From the NCBI GenBank assembly GCA_018262195.1, contig JAGTRS010000013.1, positions 1 to 64,000 of the forward strand: DNA of 64,000 bases, given 5' to 3'. Position 1 is the first letter of the stretch. Every line of letters begins with the position of its first letter. Shown here in pieces: positions 56,206-64,000 of this stretch. This DNA is from Pseudomonadota bacterium. Lineage in GTDB: Bacteria > Pseudomonadota > Gammaproteobacteria > Burkholderiales > Rhodocyclaceae. The position numbers and the translations under genes are program-made. The notes under the pieces are model-generated. The model saw only the letters and a list, made by a program, of their open reading frames with translations, was not told the origin of the DNA and did no database searches.

Positions 56206-57704
56206 GTTCGGCAAAGCCGGTCTGGGTGGCTTCCCGAGAGCAGCGCCGCTTCATCTGCAATTTCGGCGACAAGGTACTGAATGGGGAAGCCTCGCTGTTC
56301 GTCGGCGCCGGAGCATCCAGGAGCGCAGGGTTCGTGGACTGGAAGGCGCTCCTAACCGATGTTGCGGATGAACTTGACTTGGACATCGGTAAGGAACATG
56401 ACCTCTTGGCATTGGCCCAGTATCACGTCAATGGACATGGTGGCCGAGGGGAACTCAATCAGCAGCTCATTGACGCATTTACGCGTGATGCAGAACGAAC
56501 CGAGGTGCACGACGTCGTGGCGCGCCTACCAATCGATTCTGTCTGGACGACGAACTATGACCAACTGCTTGAAAAAGCCTATGAGGCAGTCGGTCGATGC
56601 GTCGAGGTCAAGCTGTCGATCCAAAACCTTGCGCAGGCAAAAAAAGGGCGGGATGTAACGCTCTACAAGATGCATGGATGCGTCACGCAGCCCCATGAAG
56701 CCGTGCTGACCAAGCAAGATTATGAAATCTACGACGTATCCAGACGGCTGTTCACCGACAGTCTGAAAGGCGATTTCATCGAGAAAACGCTGCTCTTCTT
56801 GGGGTTTAGTTTTGCCGACCCCAACGTTGAGCGAATTCTGGCGAAGGTCCGCGAGCAACTTGGACAGAACCAGCGGACGCATTACTGGATTACCAAACGC
56901 CCACCACAAACCTGCCCGATGGGTGTGCGCTCAAGGGATGAGATGGAATACGACCGCCGCAAAGCTGAACTGCAAAGTGCTGATCTGAAGCGGTATGGAA
57001 TCCAGACAATTTGGGTTGATGACTATGCCGATGTTCCGCAATTGCTAAGGGCTCTGGAGTCATACGTAACCCGAAAAGGTGTGTTCGTGTCGGGGGCTGC
57101 GCACGAGCCGGGGTTGCTTGGATGGGATCAACTGAACGAATTGAGCCGTGCGCTTGGTGCAGAGATTATCAAGCGTGGTTTTAATCTGGTCTCTGGCTTT
57201 GGTATCGGCATCGCGGAGCAAACCATAATCGGGGCGTTCAGAGCGGTCTATGAAAGCTCCAAACCCCAGCCAGCTGAGCGCGTCCTTATTCGTCCCTTCC
57301 CTGGCAGCGCCCCTCCGGAGCGACGTGCCGAGATTTTCCGTCGTCACCGCGAGGATCTAATTTCCCAAGTGGGAGCACTTGTGGTGATTGCGGGCAACAA
57401 AGTGGGCAGTGACGGCTCGGTGGTTCTGTCCAGTGGTGTTGAAGAAGAGGTGCAGATTGCGCTACGTCTTGGCAAGCCGGTAATCCCTGTGGGAATGACA
57501 GGATATGTGGCGCAGGCCGTGTGGGAGGAGGCGCATGAAGCGCCTGGCCGCTATCTGCCAGGAATTGATTGCAAGGCTGAACTCGAGATCCTGGGCAATT
57601 CGACTGCAACGGTTCAGGAGATTGTTCAGGCTGTTTCCAGCCTCTTGATCAAGGCTGAGCAAATTGCTTCTGCGAGATGCCGGGATAACCCGAAATCATC
57701 GTAG
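56202..57704 (+). CDS. thsA: ThsA, Thoeris SIR2-SLOG NADase effector
   Basis: The 500-residue protein has an N-terminal SIR2 domain (SLFVGAGASRSAG, catalytic Asn118 in TTNYDQLLE and His158 in KMHGC) and a C-terminal SLOG domain (about 293-480, with SGFGIGIAEQ and GVEEEVQIALRLGKPVIPVG). The spacing between Asn and His is 40 residues, as in the studied Bacillus cereus ThsA. It destroys NAD when the SLOG domain binds the ThsB signal. The start is a TTG overlapping the thsB stop as TTGA, with AGGAG 6 bp upstream. Confidence 0.88.
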   Translation: MSSAKPVWVASREQRRFICNFGDKVLNGEASLFVGAGASRSAGFVDWKALLTDVADELDLDIGKEHDLLALAQYHVNGHGGRGELNQQLIDAFTRDAERTEVHDVVARLPIDSVWTTNYDQLLEKAYEAVGRCVEVKLSIQNLAQAKKGRDVTLYKMHGCVTQPHEAVLTKQDYEIYDVSRRLFTDSLKGDFIEKTLLFLGFSFADPNVERILAKVREQLGQNQRTHYWITKRPPQTCPMGVRSRDEMEYDRRKAELQSADLKRYGIQTIWVDDYADVPQLLRALESYVTRKGVFVSGAAHEPGLLGWDQLNELSRALGAEIIKRGFNLVSGFGIGIAEQTIIGAFRAVYESSKPQPAERVLIRPFPGSAPPERRAEIFRRHREDLISQVGALVVIAGNKVGSDGSVVLSSGVEEEVQIALRLGKPVIPVGMTGYVAQAVWEEAHEAPGRYLPGIDCKAELEILGNSTATVQEIVQAVSSLLIKAEQIASARCRDNPKSS

Positions 57705-57798
57705 GCATTCAATCGCCAGGGATTGATGGCCGATTTGGAAGGCCAAGATCTGATTCAAATACATCGCTAGTCCATTGACTGCCAATTGGAGACCACAA

Positions 57799-58605
57799 AT
57801 GCAAAAAACTGAAATTATCTACACAAACTTTAATAAGTTTTCGGACCATCTTGCGCAATTGGGTGAGGCTGGAGTCGGCAATTCGATTTTCTCTCTGGGC
57901 TCGGAGTCTCGTTACCAACTTCAGTACATCCCTTTTGAGCACGTCAATCGCGACGCCTGCCTTGTGGTTATTGGTATTACACCTGGCATGAACCAACTTC
58001 GCCTCGCCTATGAGGCAGCGAAAGTCGGACTGAATGCCAACTGGGGGAATGAAAAAACGCTGAAGTACATCAAGCAGCAAGGGGCATTCGGCGGAAGTGC
58101 AATGCGGCCCAATCTTCTAAAAATGCTGCGCCACTTCGATTTCGAACGTCTGCTGGGAATAGGTGATGTGACCTCACTTTGGGGCAGCAATTCACATCTC
58201 TTGCAAACGACATCCGTGGTGCCTCACGCCGCCTTCAAGGCTGGAAAAATGTTTGCTGGTTCCTTTGACGAGGTCATGCGCTCTCGTTTGTTGCGCGAAT
58301 GTTTTGAGGAGAGTTTCTTGCCGACGCTCGCCGAGCTTCCGCCGGATGCAATGTATGTGGGTCTTGGCCCTTGCCCGCTTGATGCGCTGAAATGGTGCGC
58401 TGATCGCGGCTTGATCAAACGTAGCCAACTGCTCGGCGCTTTTTGCCACCCCTCGAGTTCGGGTGGGAGTATGACTCGCTATTTCCTCCGCGAAGTTGCC
58501 AAGAGTGATCTCAAGCCAAAGGATCCTGTTCGGAGTCGCTGTGATTGGCTGGACGAGGCATATCGGATGATGTCTTTGAACATCTCGCAGAGGCTGCTTG
58601 CGTAG
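57799..58605 (+). CDS. Uracil-DNA-glycosylase-like superfamily protein
   Basis: The 268-residue protein has a VVIGITPGMNQ strand-loop near residue 55 and GAFCHPSSSGGS near residue 215. These resemble motif A and the HPS motif B of the uracil-DNA glycosylase fold, so nucleic-acid base recognition is possible. The catalytic polar residues are not clear. ATG 57799 has GGAG upstream. It lies between Thoeris and the Druantia-like pair, and its link to either is unknown. Confidence 0.5.
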   Translation: MQKTEIIYTNFNKFSDHLAQLGEAGVGNSIFSLGSESRYQLQYIPFEHVNRDACLVVIGITPGMNQLRLAYEAAKVGLNANWGNEKTLKYIKQQGAFGGSAMRPNLLKMLRHFDFERLLGIGDVTSLWGSNSHLLQTTSVVPHAAFKAGKMFAGSFDEVMRSRLLRECFEESFLPTLAELPPDAMYVGLGPCPLDALKWCADRGLIKRSQLLGAFCHPSSSGGSMTRYFLREVAKSDLKPKDPVRSRCDWLDEAYRMMSLNISQRLLA

Positions 58606-58619
58606 CTTGAAGCCATGTA

Positions 58620-58648
58620 TTGACGGCCATTTCCATCGTTCTTATATG
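58620..58648 (+). promoter_or_regulatory. Sigma-70 promoter candidate before the Druantia-like pair
   Basis: TTGACG (58620-58625) and TATATG (58643-58648) are 17 bp apart, close to the housekeeping consensus. A palindrome lies just downstream. Confidence 0.55.
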
Positions 58649-58668
58649 ACATAGAAAAGATCGGCATG

Positions 58669-58685
58669 GCAAAATGACATTTTGC
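58669..58685 (+). promoter_or_regulatory. Operator-like palindrome GCAAAATG-A-CATTTTGC
   Basis: Perfect 8-bp arms flank a one-base centre. It lies about 20 bp after the -10 box, where a bound repressor would block transcription of the Druantia-like genes. Confidence 0.6.
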
Positions 58686-58757
58686 TGGAGTCCTTTATTT
58701 CTGTGCGCGACGCCGAGCGATTAATGACTGGTGGTTCCTGAAAAGGGTGAATACATC

Positions 58758-61700
58758 ATGCTGATGCAGAGCTGGTTGCATGAAATGCTGCAACAACGAA
58801 ACTGTCCTCAACCGGATCGCCGATGGTTATATGCCTATCGACTTGATCTTGATGAGTATCGTTCCTTGAAAGCTGTGTTGTGCGATGCCTTACAGGGCGC
58901 CCAAGTGGCGGTGCTTGTAAAGCGGAATCGTATGTTTTCAGCTCTCTTTGTGCTCTATGCTGCTGAGTGGTGGCGCCGTGAATATTCGGGTGGTGCTTGG
59001 AGATGGAGTCCGATCCTTGAGTCTCTAGGCATCAAATCAGAACAGCTAGCACCAAATGAGCGTACTGCTGCTGTGCTAACGGGGTTTGCCTATTGGGGAC
59101 TTCGGCCAACGGGCGAGGGGAAAAAATATTTCGGGGCGATTGTTGCTCACGGTGGCCTGCCGTTAAAAATGATTGGTCATGGTGATGGCAAGCTTGCCGC
59201 GATTATGGCGACGGTTTTAAGGCAGGCTGCGCGTTATCGGTGGAACGAAGGACAGGTCGCCGACGCAGTTGCTGATCATGCGCACGGCTTGCCAGAGAGC
59301 TTGTGTCAGCGCGAGATCTATGAACTTGTTGCTCAAATGGTAATGACTGCGCTGCGTCTCAAGCAGGAATACCGGATTGAGGGAACGGCGGATCCGATTT
59401 CCGCTCTCGACCAAGCCTATCCTGATTGGCGTGGCGAATTTCCACTTGCGTTGGACGACGATGCTGCGCAGCGATTACTAGCTGGCCTGGTTAGAGAGGC
59501 AAACCAAACCTCACTCGCAAACGAACTCGCAGCTTTTTCTGTAATAAGAGTGCTGGTGCCAATTGCGGACGGGATGTATGCCCTGCAGTCTTCAATTGCC
59601 CATCCGTCGGTATTGTCTGCTGAGTCGTTGGTCGCACAGTTCGAACTCGCTTCTGCGGAGGACTTGCCTAGGTATTTCAATATTGATGTTGCCGTTAATG
59701 AGCGGGTTCCGCTAACGGTTGGTCGCCAAATATTGGGGACACAGAACGCTTCTGTTTCTCTTGCCGCGCAACGTTCTAAGTGGGTGGCAAGCGATGCACT
59801 TAACGAGCATCTCCTGTACCTGAGAGATACGACAGGCGACCTTCACGATGGCCCCGTTGCAATCCCTGGTGGGGAATCAATTTGCCTTGACGAGCCATTG
59901 GTCTTTGCAGATCGCGATCACATGCTTCGGTTTGTCGGCTCAGGAAATCTTCGTCTCCCAGAGGCAGAGGTCTTTTTGGCAATATCTGATGACGCACTGA
60001 TTCAGAATACGGATCAAGGAAACTCCCCCCAGCTGATTGGCAGGGTAGATTTCAGTTCGTGCTCGTTAAGGGTGTTCAGGATCACGGCAGGAGCAGTGGT
60101 TAGCCAAAATGGCGAAGAGTGGCATGTAAAACTTAACCAGACTTCAAAGCTTGCCTCAAATTACGTCCTCGAAGGTCAGCGCCTTCCGTTTCACAGCCGG
60201 CCATGGCCCGTGTTCAAAGGCATGCCGAAACTTGCTCGTTACAGCGAGTCTGGCGAGCGCGCCCTTATTTCGTCGGCGAGTCAGAAGCTGTATGTGGCGG
60301 GCACCGATCGAGCGGTTAAAGCCATCGACGCTCGTGGCCTACTAGATCTCATCGTGACAGATGGCGAGGAACAACTAGCCCGCCTTAGATTCGTTGTTAT
60401 TGATAAGCGAGCTGAAGAGAGCTTTGTCTCAGCAGCGGTCCCAACAGAAGGGGAAATCCGACTCTCGGGGTGGCATGTCAATGATATTGCTCTGGCCCGT
60501 GCTGATGACGTTAATGCTCAGCTGTCATTTGATGGTGATAGTGTTTCCATAAAGCTAAACGCTGCGGACGCTCCACCCGACCAGATCCGGTTGGCCATGA
60601 AGTGGCCAAATAGTCGCTACGACGTCCAAGTATCTTTGCCATTTCCTGCGACAGGTGGGCGAGTTTACGATGTCGATGGAAATTCCATTGAGTCTGGTCA
60701 AACCCTTGCGCTCAGAGGGCTGGCAGGGACACGTGTTCAAATTTTTGATCAAAACCCGAACACCCCGAAGCGCTATGAAATCGCCTTGTCTTTGTCGGGT
60801 ACAAGCTCAATTGGACACCGCTCGGGTCTAGATTTGAAGATTCCGATCGATCTCAAAAAGGGCGTGGCAGAAGTTAGGTTGCTAGACCTTTATCCTGAAA
60901 TCGAGTCGCTACTAGGCTTCTCTGAGGAACTGGACGCATCAGTCAAACTGACCTTGCTCATCAGTGACCGTCCGGGTCTGTGGCTAAAAGTCGTACGTTA
61001 TGACTCGCTTTTGGAACACCACGTGATGTCAGTTGCGCTACCCCAGACGTATCTGAAGAATCACGGGCCTGACGAGCTGTTCAATATTCAAGTCTTGGCA
61101 ACTCCTCTGACTATCGCCAGATCAGAACATGTGGCATTAACGCAAGTTTGTTCTGAAGGTGTACCGACGGGAATGTGGGGCATCGAAGAGCTGGATGCGG
61201 GGTTGTCTCCGTGGCTGATCTTTCCAGGACAGAATTCCCCCGTGCAATTTCGTCCATTGCTTTTTGACGGCGGAATTGGAACGGGGGGCAATAGTTCCGA
61301 TGCCGAAGTTGCCCGATGCGCCTTGGCTCTCGCAATGCTAATCCCTGATCAAACGTTGAGGTCAGAGGCTATTGCTGGGGCTATTGATGAAATGGTCTTG
61401 GACTTCATGCACCCCTCCTGGCTATTTCTGGATCAGCTATGGACTTCATTTGGCAAACTCCCTCTCTGCAGCATCGATCCCTTCAAAATTCTAGCTGCCA
61501 GGCCTGATTGGGTAGTTGCTGTGCTCATGCGTAGTCAATTGCCGCTGCCGGACCTATTCGATTTTGTCAGCAAATTGAAGCGTCAACTCGGATTGGTCCT
61601 GGAGCTTGCCTCGATATCTGCCTGGCGAGATGCAATCAACCACCTAAGAAAATATTGGGTTCAATTAGTTGGAGAAGAGGTCGCCAAACTTACCTTCAAC

Positions 61701-62342
61701 ATGGTTGTGAAAGAACGACTGGAGGGAATCGCTTTCGAGTTTCAGTCGCTTCAAGTAATCCTCGATCTGTTGTTGTTCGAAACCGTCGGGGATATTGGTC
61801 AAAGTTTGATTGAAATTCAGCGAAAGTCAGCCAGTGATCCTGCTGCATTTTCACGAGAGCTATGGTCTGGCGCCGACTCAACGTTGATGCGTTACCTTTT
61901 GCGGACACATGCAGATGACCGGCATTGGCCCGAGCAAAGGTTCTTCAAAGAGCAAGCTCTTCCAGCCCTGTTAGAGGGCCTAGGCAATGAGATCAAATTG
62001 AAACTCGAGCCGAGAATGAGGTCATTGTTTTGGGTCGCCACAAATGATTTCAAAATGTCAGTTGCCAATGCCCCCGTTATTTGTGCGATCTGGGTAGTAG
62101 CAAACGTCGATTTGGATTGGTGGCTTGACCCCGCCCGGAGAGCTGCACTGCGGCGACTCCGCGCATTCGATACTGCCTGGTTTGATGAGTGCTACAGGAA
62201 GACCCTAGCTTCCTGTATGGCGTTCGGATTGCTGCAGCCCCGAGCGGTTTCATCATCTTCGACTGATTCCATCTCATCTGCAAAGCCAACGATTCGCCGT
62301 ATTCCTGCTGGATCAAAAACCGTAATTAGAACGAGTCCTTAA
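58758..62342 (+). CDS. Druantia type III DruH-like (YjiT/STY4851-like) protein
   Basis: The 1194-residue protein has an N-terminus (SWLHEMLQQRNCPQPDRRWLYAY, in part) like the YjiT/STY4851 family. It is followed directly by a large DEAD/DEAH helicase gene, the arrangement of Druantia type III (druH-druE). No catalytic motif is seen; the middle part looks beta-rich. Its role in phage defence is inferred from family and neighbour. ATG 58758 is chosen; a GTG at 58731 is open. Confidence 0.65.
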   Translation: MLMQSWLHEMLQQRNCPQPDRRWLYAYRLDLDEYRSLKAVLCDALQGAQVAVLVKRNRMFSALFVLYAAEWWRREYSGGAWRWSPILESLGIKSEQLAPNERTAAVLTGFAYWGLRPTGEGKKYFGAIVAHGGLPLKMIGHGDGKLAAIMATVLRQAARYRWNEGQVADAVADHAHGLPESLCQREIYELVAQMVMTALRLKQEYRIEGTADPISALDQAYPDWRGEFPLALDDDAAQRLLAGLVREANQTSLANELAAFSVIRVLVPIADGMYALQSSIAHPSVLSAESLVAQFELASAEDLPRYFNIDVAVNERVPLTVGRQILGTQNASVSLAAQRSKWVASDALNEHLLYLRDTTGDLHDGPVAIPGGESICLDEPLVFADRDHMLRFVGSGNLRLPEAEVFLAISDDALIQNTDQGNSPQLIGRVDFSSCSLRVFRITAGAVVSQNGEEWHVKLNQTSKLASNYVLEGQRLPFHSRPWPVFKGMPKLARYSESGERALISSASQKLYVAGTDRAVKAIDARGLLDLIVTDGEEQLARLRFVVIDKRAEESFVSAAVPTEGEIRLSGWHVNDIALARADDVNAQLSFDGDSVSIKLNAADAPPDQIRLAMKWPNSRYDVQVSLPFPATGGRVYDVDGNSIESGQTLALRGLAGTRVQIFDQNPNTPKRYEIALSLSGTSSIGHRSGLDLKIPIDLKKGVAEVRLLDLYPEIESLLGFSEELDASVKLTLLISDRPGLWLKVVRYDSLLEHHVMSVALPQTYLKNHGPDELFNIQVLATPLTIARSEHVALTQVCSEGVPTGMWGIEELDAGLSPWLIFPGQNSPVQFRPLLFDGGIGTGGNSSDAEVARCALALAMLIPDQTLRSEAIAGAIDEMVLDFMHPSWLFLDQLWTSFGKLPLCSIDPFKILAARPDWVVAVLMRSQLPLPDLFDFVSKLKRQLGLVLELASISAWRDAINHLRKYWVQLVGEEVAKLTFNMVVKERLEGIAFEFQSLQVILDLLLFETVGDIGQSLIEIQRKSASDPAAFSRELWSGADSTLMRYLLRTHADDRHWPEQRFFKEQALPALLEGLGNEIKLKLEPRMRSLFWVATNDFKMSVANAPVICAIWVVANVDLDWWLDPARRAALRRLRAFDTAWFDECYRKTLASCMAFGLLQPRAVSSSSTDSISSAKPTIRRIPAGSKTVIRTSP

Positions 62343-62344
62343 AA

Positions 62345-64000
62345 TTGAAAAATCGCTATTTTTCCACCTTGCTTCCGGAACTCGCTACGCGTGCCACTCG
62401 CGCTACAGTTAGCCGATTAGGCTTCTCAAACCCTGCACTCAGAGCTCATTTAACTGAATTATTTTCTGCAGGCTATGGGGAAAAAGGTTGTTTTCTAGGT
62501 GATCCTGTCTTTGAGGCGACCTTCGGCTGGGAGGAGGCATCTGCCAAGATGGAAAACTTGGCACCTGGTTTGCTGACCCCTTCGCTGGTTGAGGCGTTGG
62601 ATAAACCTGGCGGGGGAAAAAGCGAAGACTATCGCTTTCCAAAAACAGCTCATCCATATCGGCATCAGCTAGAGGCATGGAATATCTTATGCTCTGAGAA
62701 ACCTCAGTCGGTCGTAGTTACCAGTGGCACTGGTTCCGGTAAAACCGAGTGTTTCATGGTTCCAATTTTGAATCAGTTAGCGCGGGAATATGAGTCGCGT
62801 AAAGCAAAGCTTGTCGGCGTTGAAGCCCTGTTTCTTTACCCTCTTAATGCGCTAATCCAGAGCCAGCGCGAACGTTTGGATGCATGGACTGCGAGTTTTG
62901 GTGATGGGGTACGTTTTTGTCTCTATAACGGACTAACACCACAAACGGAAAAGCAGTTTCATCGAGATCAGACGCCAAACCAGGTTATCGATCGTGAGGC
63001 ACTCAGAGCGGCGCCGCCTCCAATACTTGTGACGAATGCAACCATGCTTGAGTACATGCTGGTGCGCGCACAAGATGCATCAATTCTGGATGCCTCAAAA
63101 GGGAAACTGAAATGGATTGTGCTGGATGAGGCGCATACATATATCGGCTCCCAGGCTGCGGAACTCGCCCTTCTGCTTCGCCGAGTTCTCCATGCCTTTG
63201 GCGTTACGCCCGAACAGGTCCGTTTTGTAGCAACGTCTGCCACGATCGGCGGTAAAGAGTCTGAAGAGCAGTTGCGGGAATTCCTTGCCCGGCTTTCCGG
63301 TTTGCCGTTGGATCAAGTTCATGTCGTATCCGGAACACGAAAAATCCCCCTACTGGAAGGCGGCAATTCCTCATATGCATCTGCATTACTCGACGAGTTA
63401 GAAGTCCTTCAAAACGACTCTAATGAGCGTTATGAAGCTTTATGTGCCAACAAAGTGGCTCTCGGATTGCGAGGAATGTTTGTGCCTCCTGCTGCCCGAG
63501 CGACCAATTTGTCGGAGATAAAAAGGGCACTCGTCGGATCAGCCTCTTCCGGGATCACTGACAGTACAGACCACGCGTTACGCTGGCTTGATCTGCTGAC
63601 TGCGACGACAAAGCATAGCAAATCAGGAACCATACCTTTCTTGCCGCTTCGTCTTCATGCTTTCCACAATGTTCTTCAGGGACTATGGGCATGCTCAGAC
63701 CCTGACTGCCATTGCAAGCGAGGTACAGCCCTTGACGCTGACGAGTGGCAATACGGCATGGTTTATGGAGAGCCGCGACAACACTGTGATTGCGGGTCTC
63801 CCGTCTACGAGCTCCGCTCTTGCAACGACTGCAATACCACCTATCTTTGGGCTCGTCGGGTTCTTAACAAAGTAGATGCTCGTTATCGCTTGGTGCAAGG
63901 CGAGGAAGATACTCAGGACGAATTCTCTCTTGACGTCGAGGTGCCTGAAGAGGAGAAGGTGGGGGCTGACGGTGTGATAGATGACTCTCCCGTTCTGATT
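62345..64000 (+). CDS. DruE-like DEAD/DEAH helicase with DUF1998 family features (3' cut by window)
   Basis: The 552 visible residues run open to the window end. They show a Q-like HPYRHQ motif, Walker A TSGTGSGKT (126-134), VTNATMLEYML, DEAH at 261-264 and a VATSATIGG motif III. A Cys-rich zinc region (CSDPDCHC ... CDCG ... CNDC) lies near residues 455-505. The start is a TTG 2 bp after the druH-like stop; the conserved RYFSTLLPEL N-terminus supports it. The C-terminal DUF1998 part would lie beyond the window. Confidence 0.75.
   Translation, partial: MKNRYFSTLLPELATRATRATVSRLGFSNPALRAHLTELFSAGYGEKGCFLGDPVFEATFGWEEASAKMENLAPGLLTPSLVEALDKPGGGKSEDYRFPKTAHPYRHQLEAWNILCSEKPQSVVVTSGTGSGKTECFMVPILNQLAREYESRKAKLVGVEALFLYPLNALIQSQRERLDAWTASFGDGVRFCLYNGLTPQTEKQFHRDQTPNQVIDREALRAAPPPILVTNATMLEYMLVRAQDASILDASKGKLKWIVLDEAHTYIGSQAAELALLLRRVLHAFGVTPEQVRFVATSATIGGKESEEQLREFLARLSGLPLDQVHVVSGTRKIPLLEGGNSSYASALLDELEVLQNDSNERYEALCANKVALGLRGMFVPPAARATNLSEIKRALVGSASSGITDSTDHALRWLDLLTATTKHSKSGTIPFLPLRLHAFHNVLQGLWACSDPDCHCKRGTALDADEWQYGMVYGEPRQHCDCGSPVYELRSCNDCNTTYLWARRVLNKVDARYRLVQGEEDTQDEFSLDVEVPEEEKVGADGVIDDSPVLI

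Noticed and set aside
58667-58685. TGGCAAAATG...TTTTGC as a sigma-54 promoter before the Druantia-like pair
   Set aside because: GG and GC are 16 bp apart instead of 12; the sequence is better explained as a palindrome.
34000-64000. CRISPR array or Cas genes accompanying the Tn7-like element
   Set aside because: No regularly spaced repeats and no Cas motifs were seen within the window.
1-64000. tRNA or rRNA genes
   Set aside because: No cloverleaf-type sequence or rRNA segment was recognised by eye; a covariance search would be needed to exclude a tRNA fully.

Overview
The window looks like the chromosome of a GC-rich betaproteobacterium. The best guess is Rhodocyclales (Dechloromonas/Azonexus type). 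This is inferred from the argH / algZ-algR / hemC-D-X-Y gene set, the hemA, prfA and prmC genes, PEP-CTERM proteins with a C-terminal VPEPETYAM-type signal, and many GGDEF proteins; no rRNA or tRNA gene was seen to confirm it.

Region 1 (1-33,912) is mainly core genome. It holds purH-purD, a sensor diguanylate cyclase and hemF on the plus strand, then a minus-strand haem cluster hemC-hemD-hemX-hemY ending in a small zinc-ribbon gene. A thioredoxin-like gene and a TPMT-type methyltransferase diverge from hemC. Next come pepN, a PilG/PilH-like response regulator, a membrane glutaredoxin, an AlgZ/AlgR two-component pair and argH. After OsmC and grxD, the usually adjacent hemA, prfA and prmC are split apart: a block of PEP-CTERM proteins plus an OprC-like TonB receptor lies between prmC and prfA, and a GGDEF response regulator lies between prfA and hemA. 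A sulfate ABC transporter operon (sbp-cysT-cysW-cysA) and a Pal-like lipoprotein gene follow. A 37-bp dispersed repeat occurs four times here, twice inside genes.

Region 2 (about 34,050-45,000) is visibly more AT-rich and is a Tn7-like transposon core. It encodes TnsA-, TnsB- and TnsC-like proteins, two TniQ/TnsD-family proteins, two XRE repressors, small unknown genes and a DUF2235 lipoprotein. Three 13-bp direct repeats at 34,080-34,202 look like transposase-binding sites at the left end. The right end was not found and probably lies beyond the window.

Region 3 (45,287-64,000) is a defence island, probably cargo of that element. A sigma-54 activator with a CARF-like sensor domain precedes a five-gene operon: type I restriction-modification hsdR-hsdM-hsdS, a DUF3696-type ATPase and a PLD-like protein. 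A Thoeris pair (thsB-thsA), a uracil-DNA-glycosylase-like gene, and a Druantia type III-like pair follow; the second gene of that pair is cut by the window edge. Two near-identical sigma-54-type promoter candidates, one before hsdR and one before thsB, suggest that the CARF activator switches on restriction-modification, the ATPase/PLD pair and Thoeris together. This regulatory link is the most novel idea in the window and is an inference.
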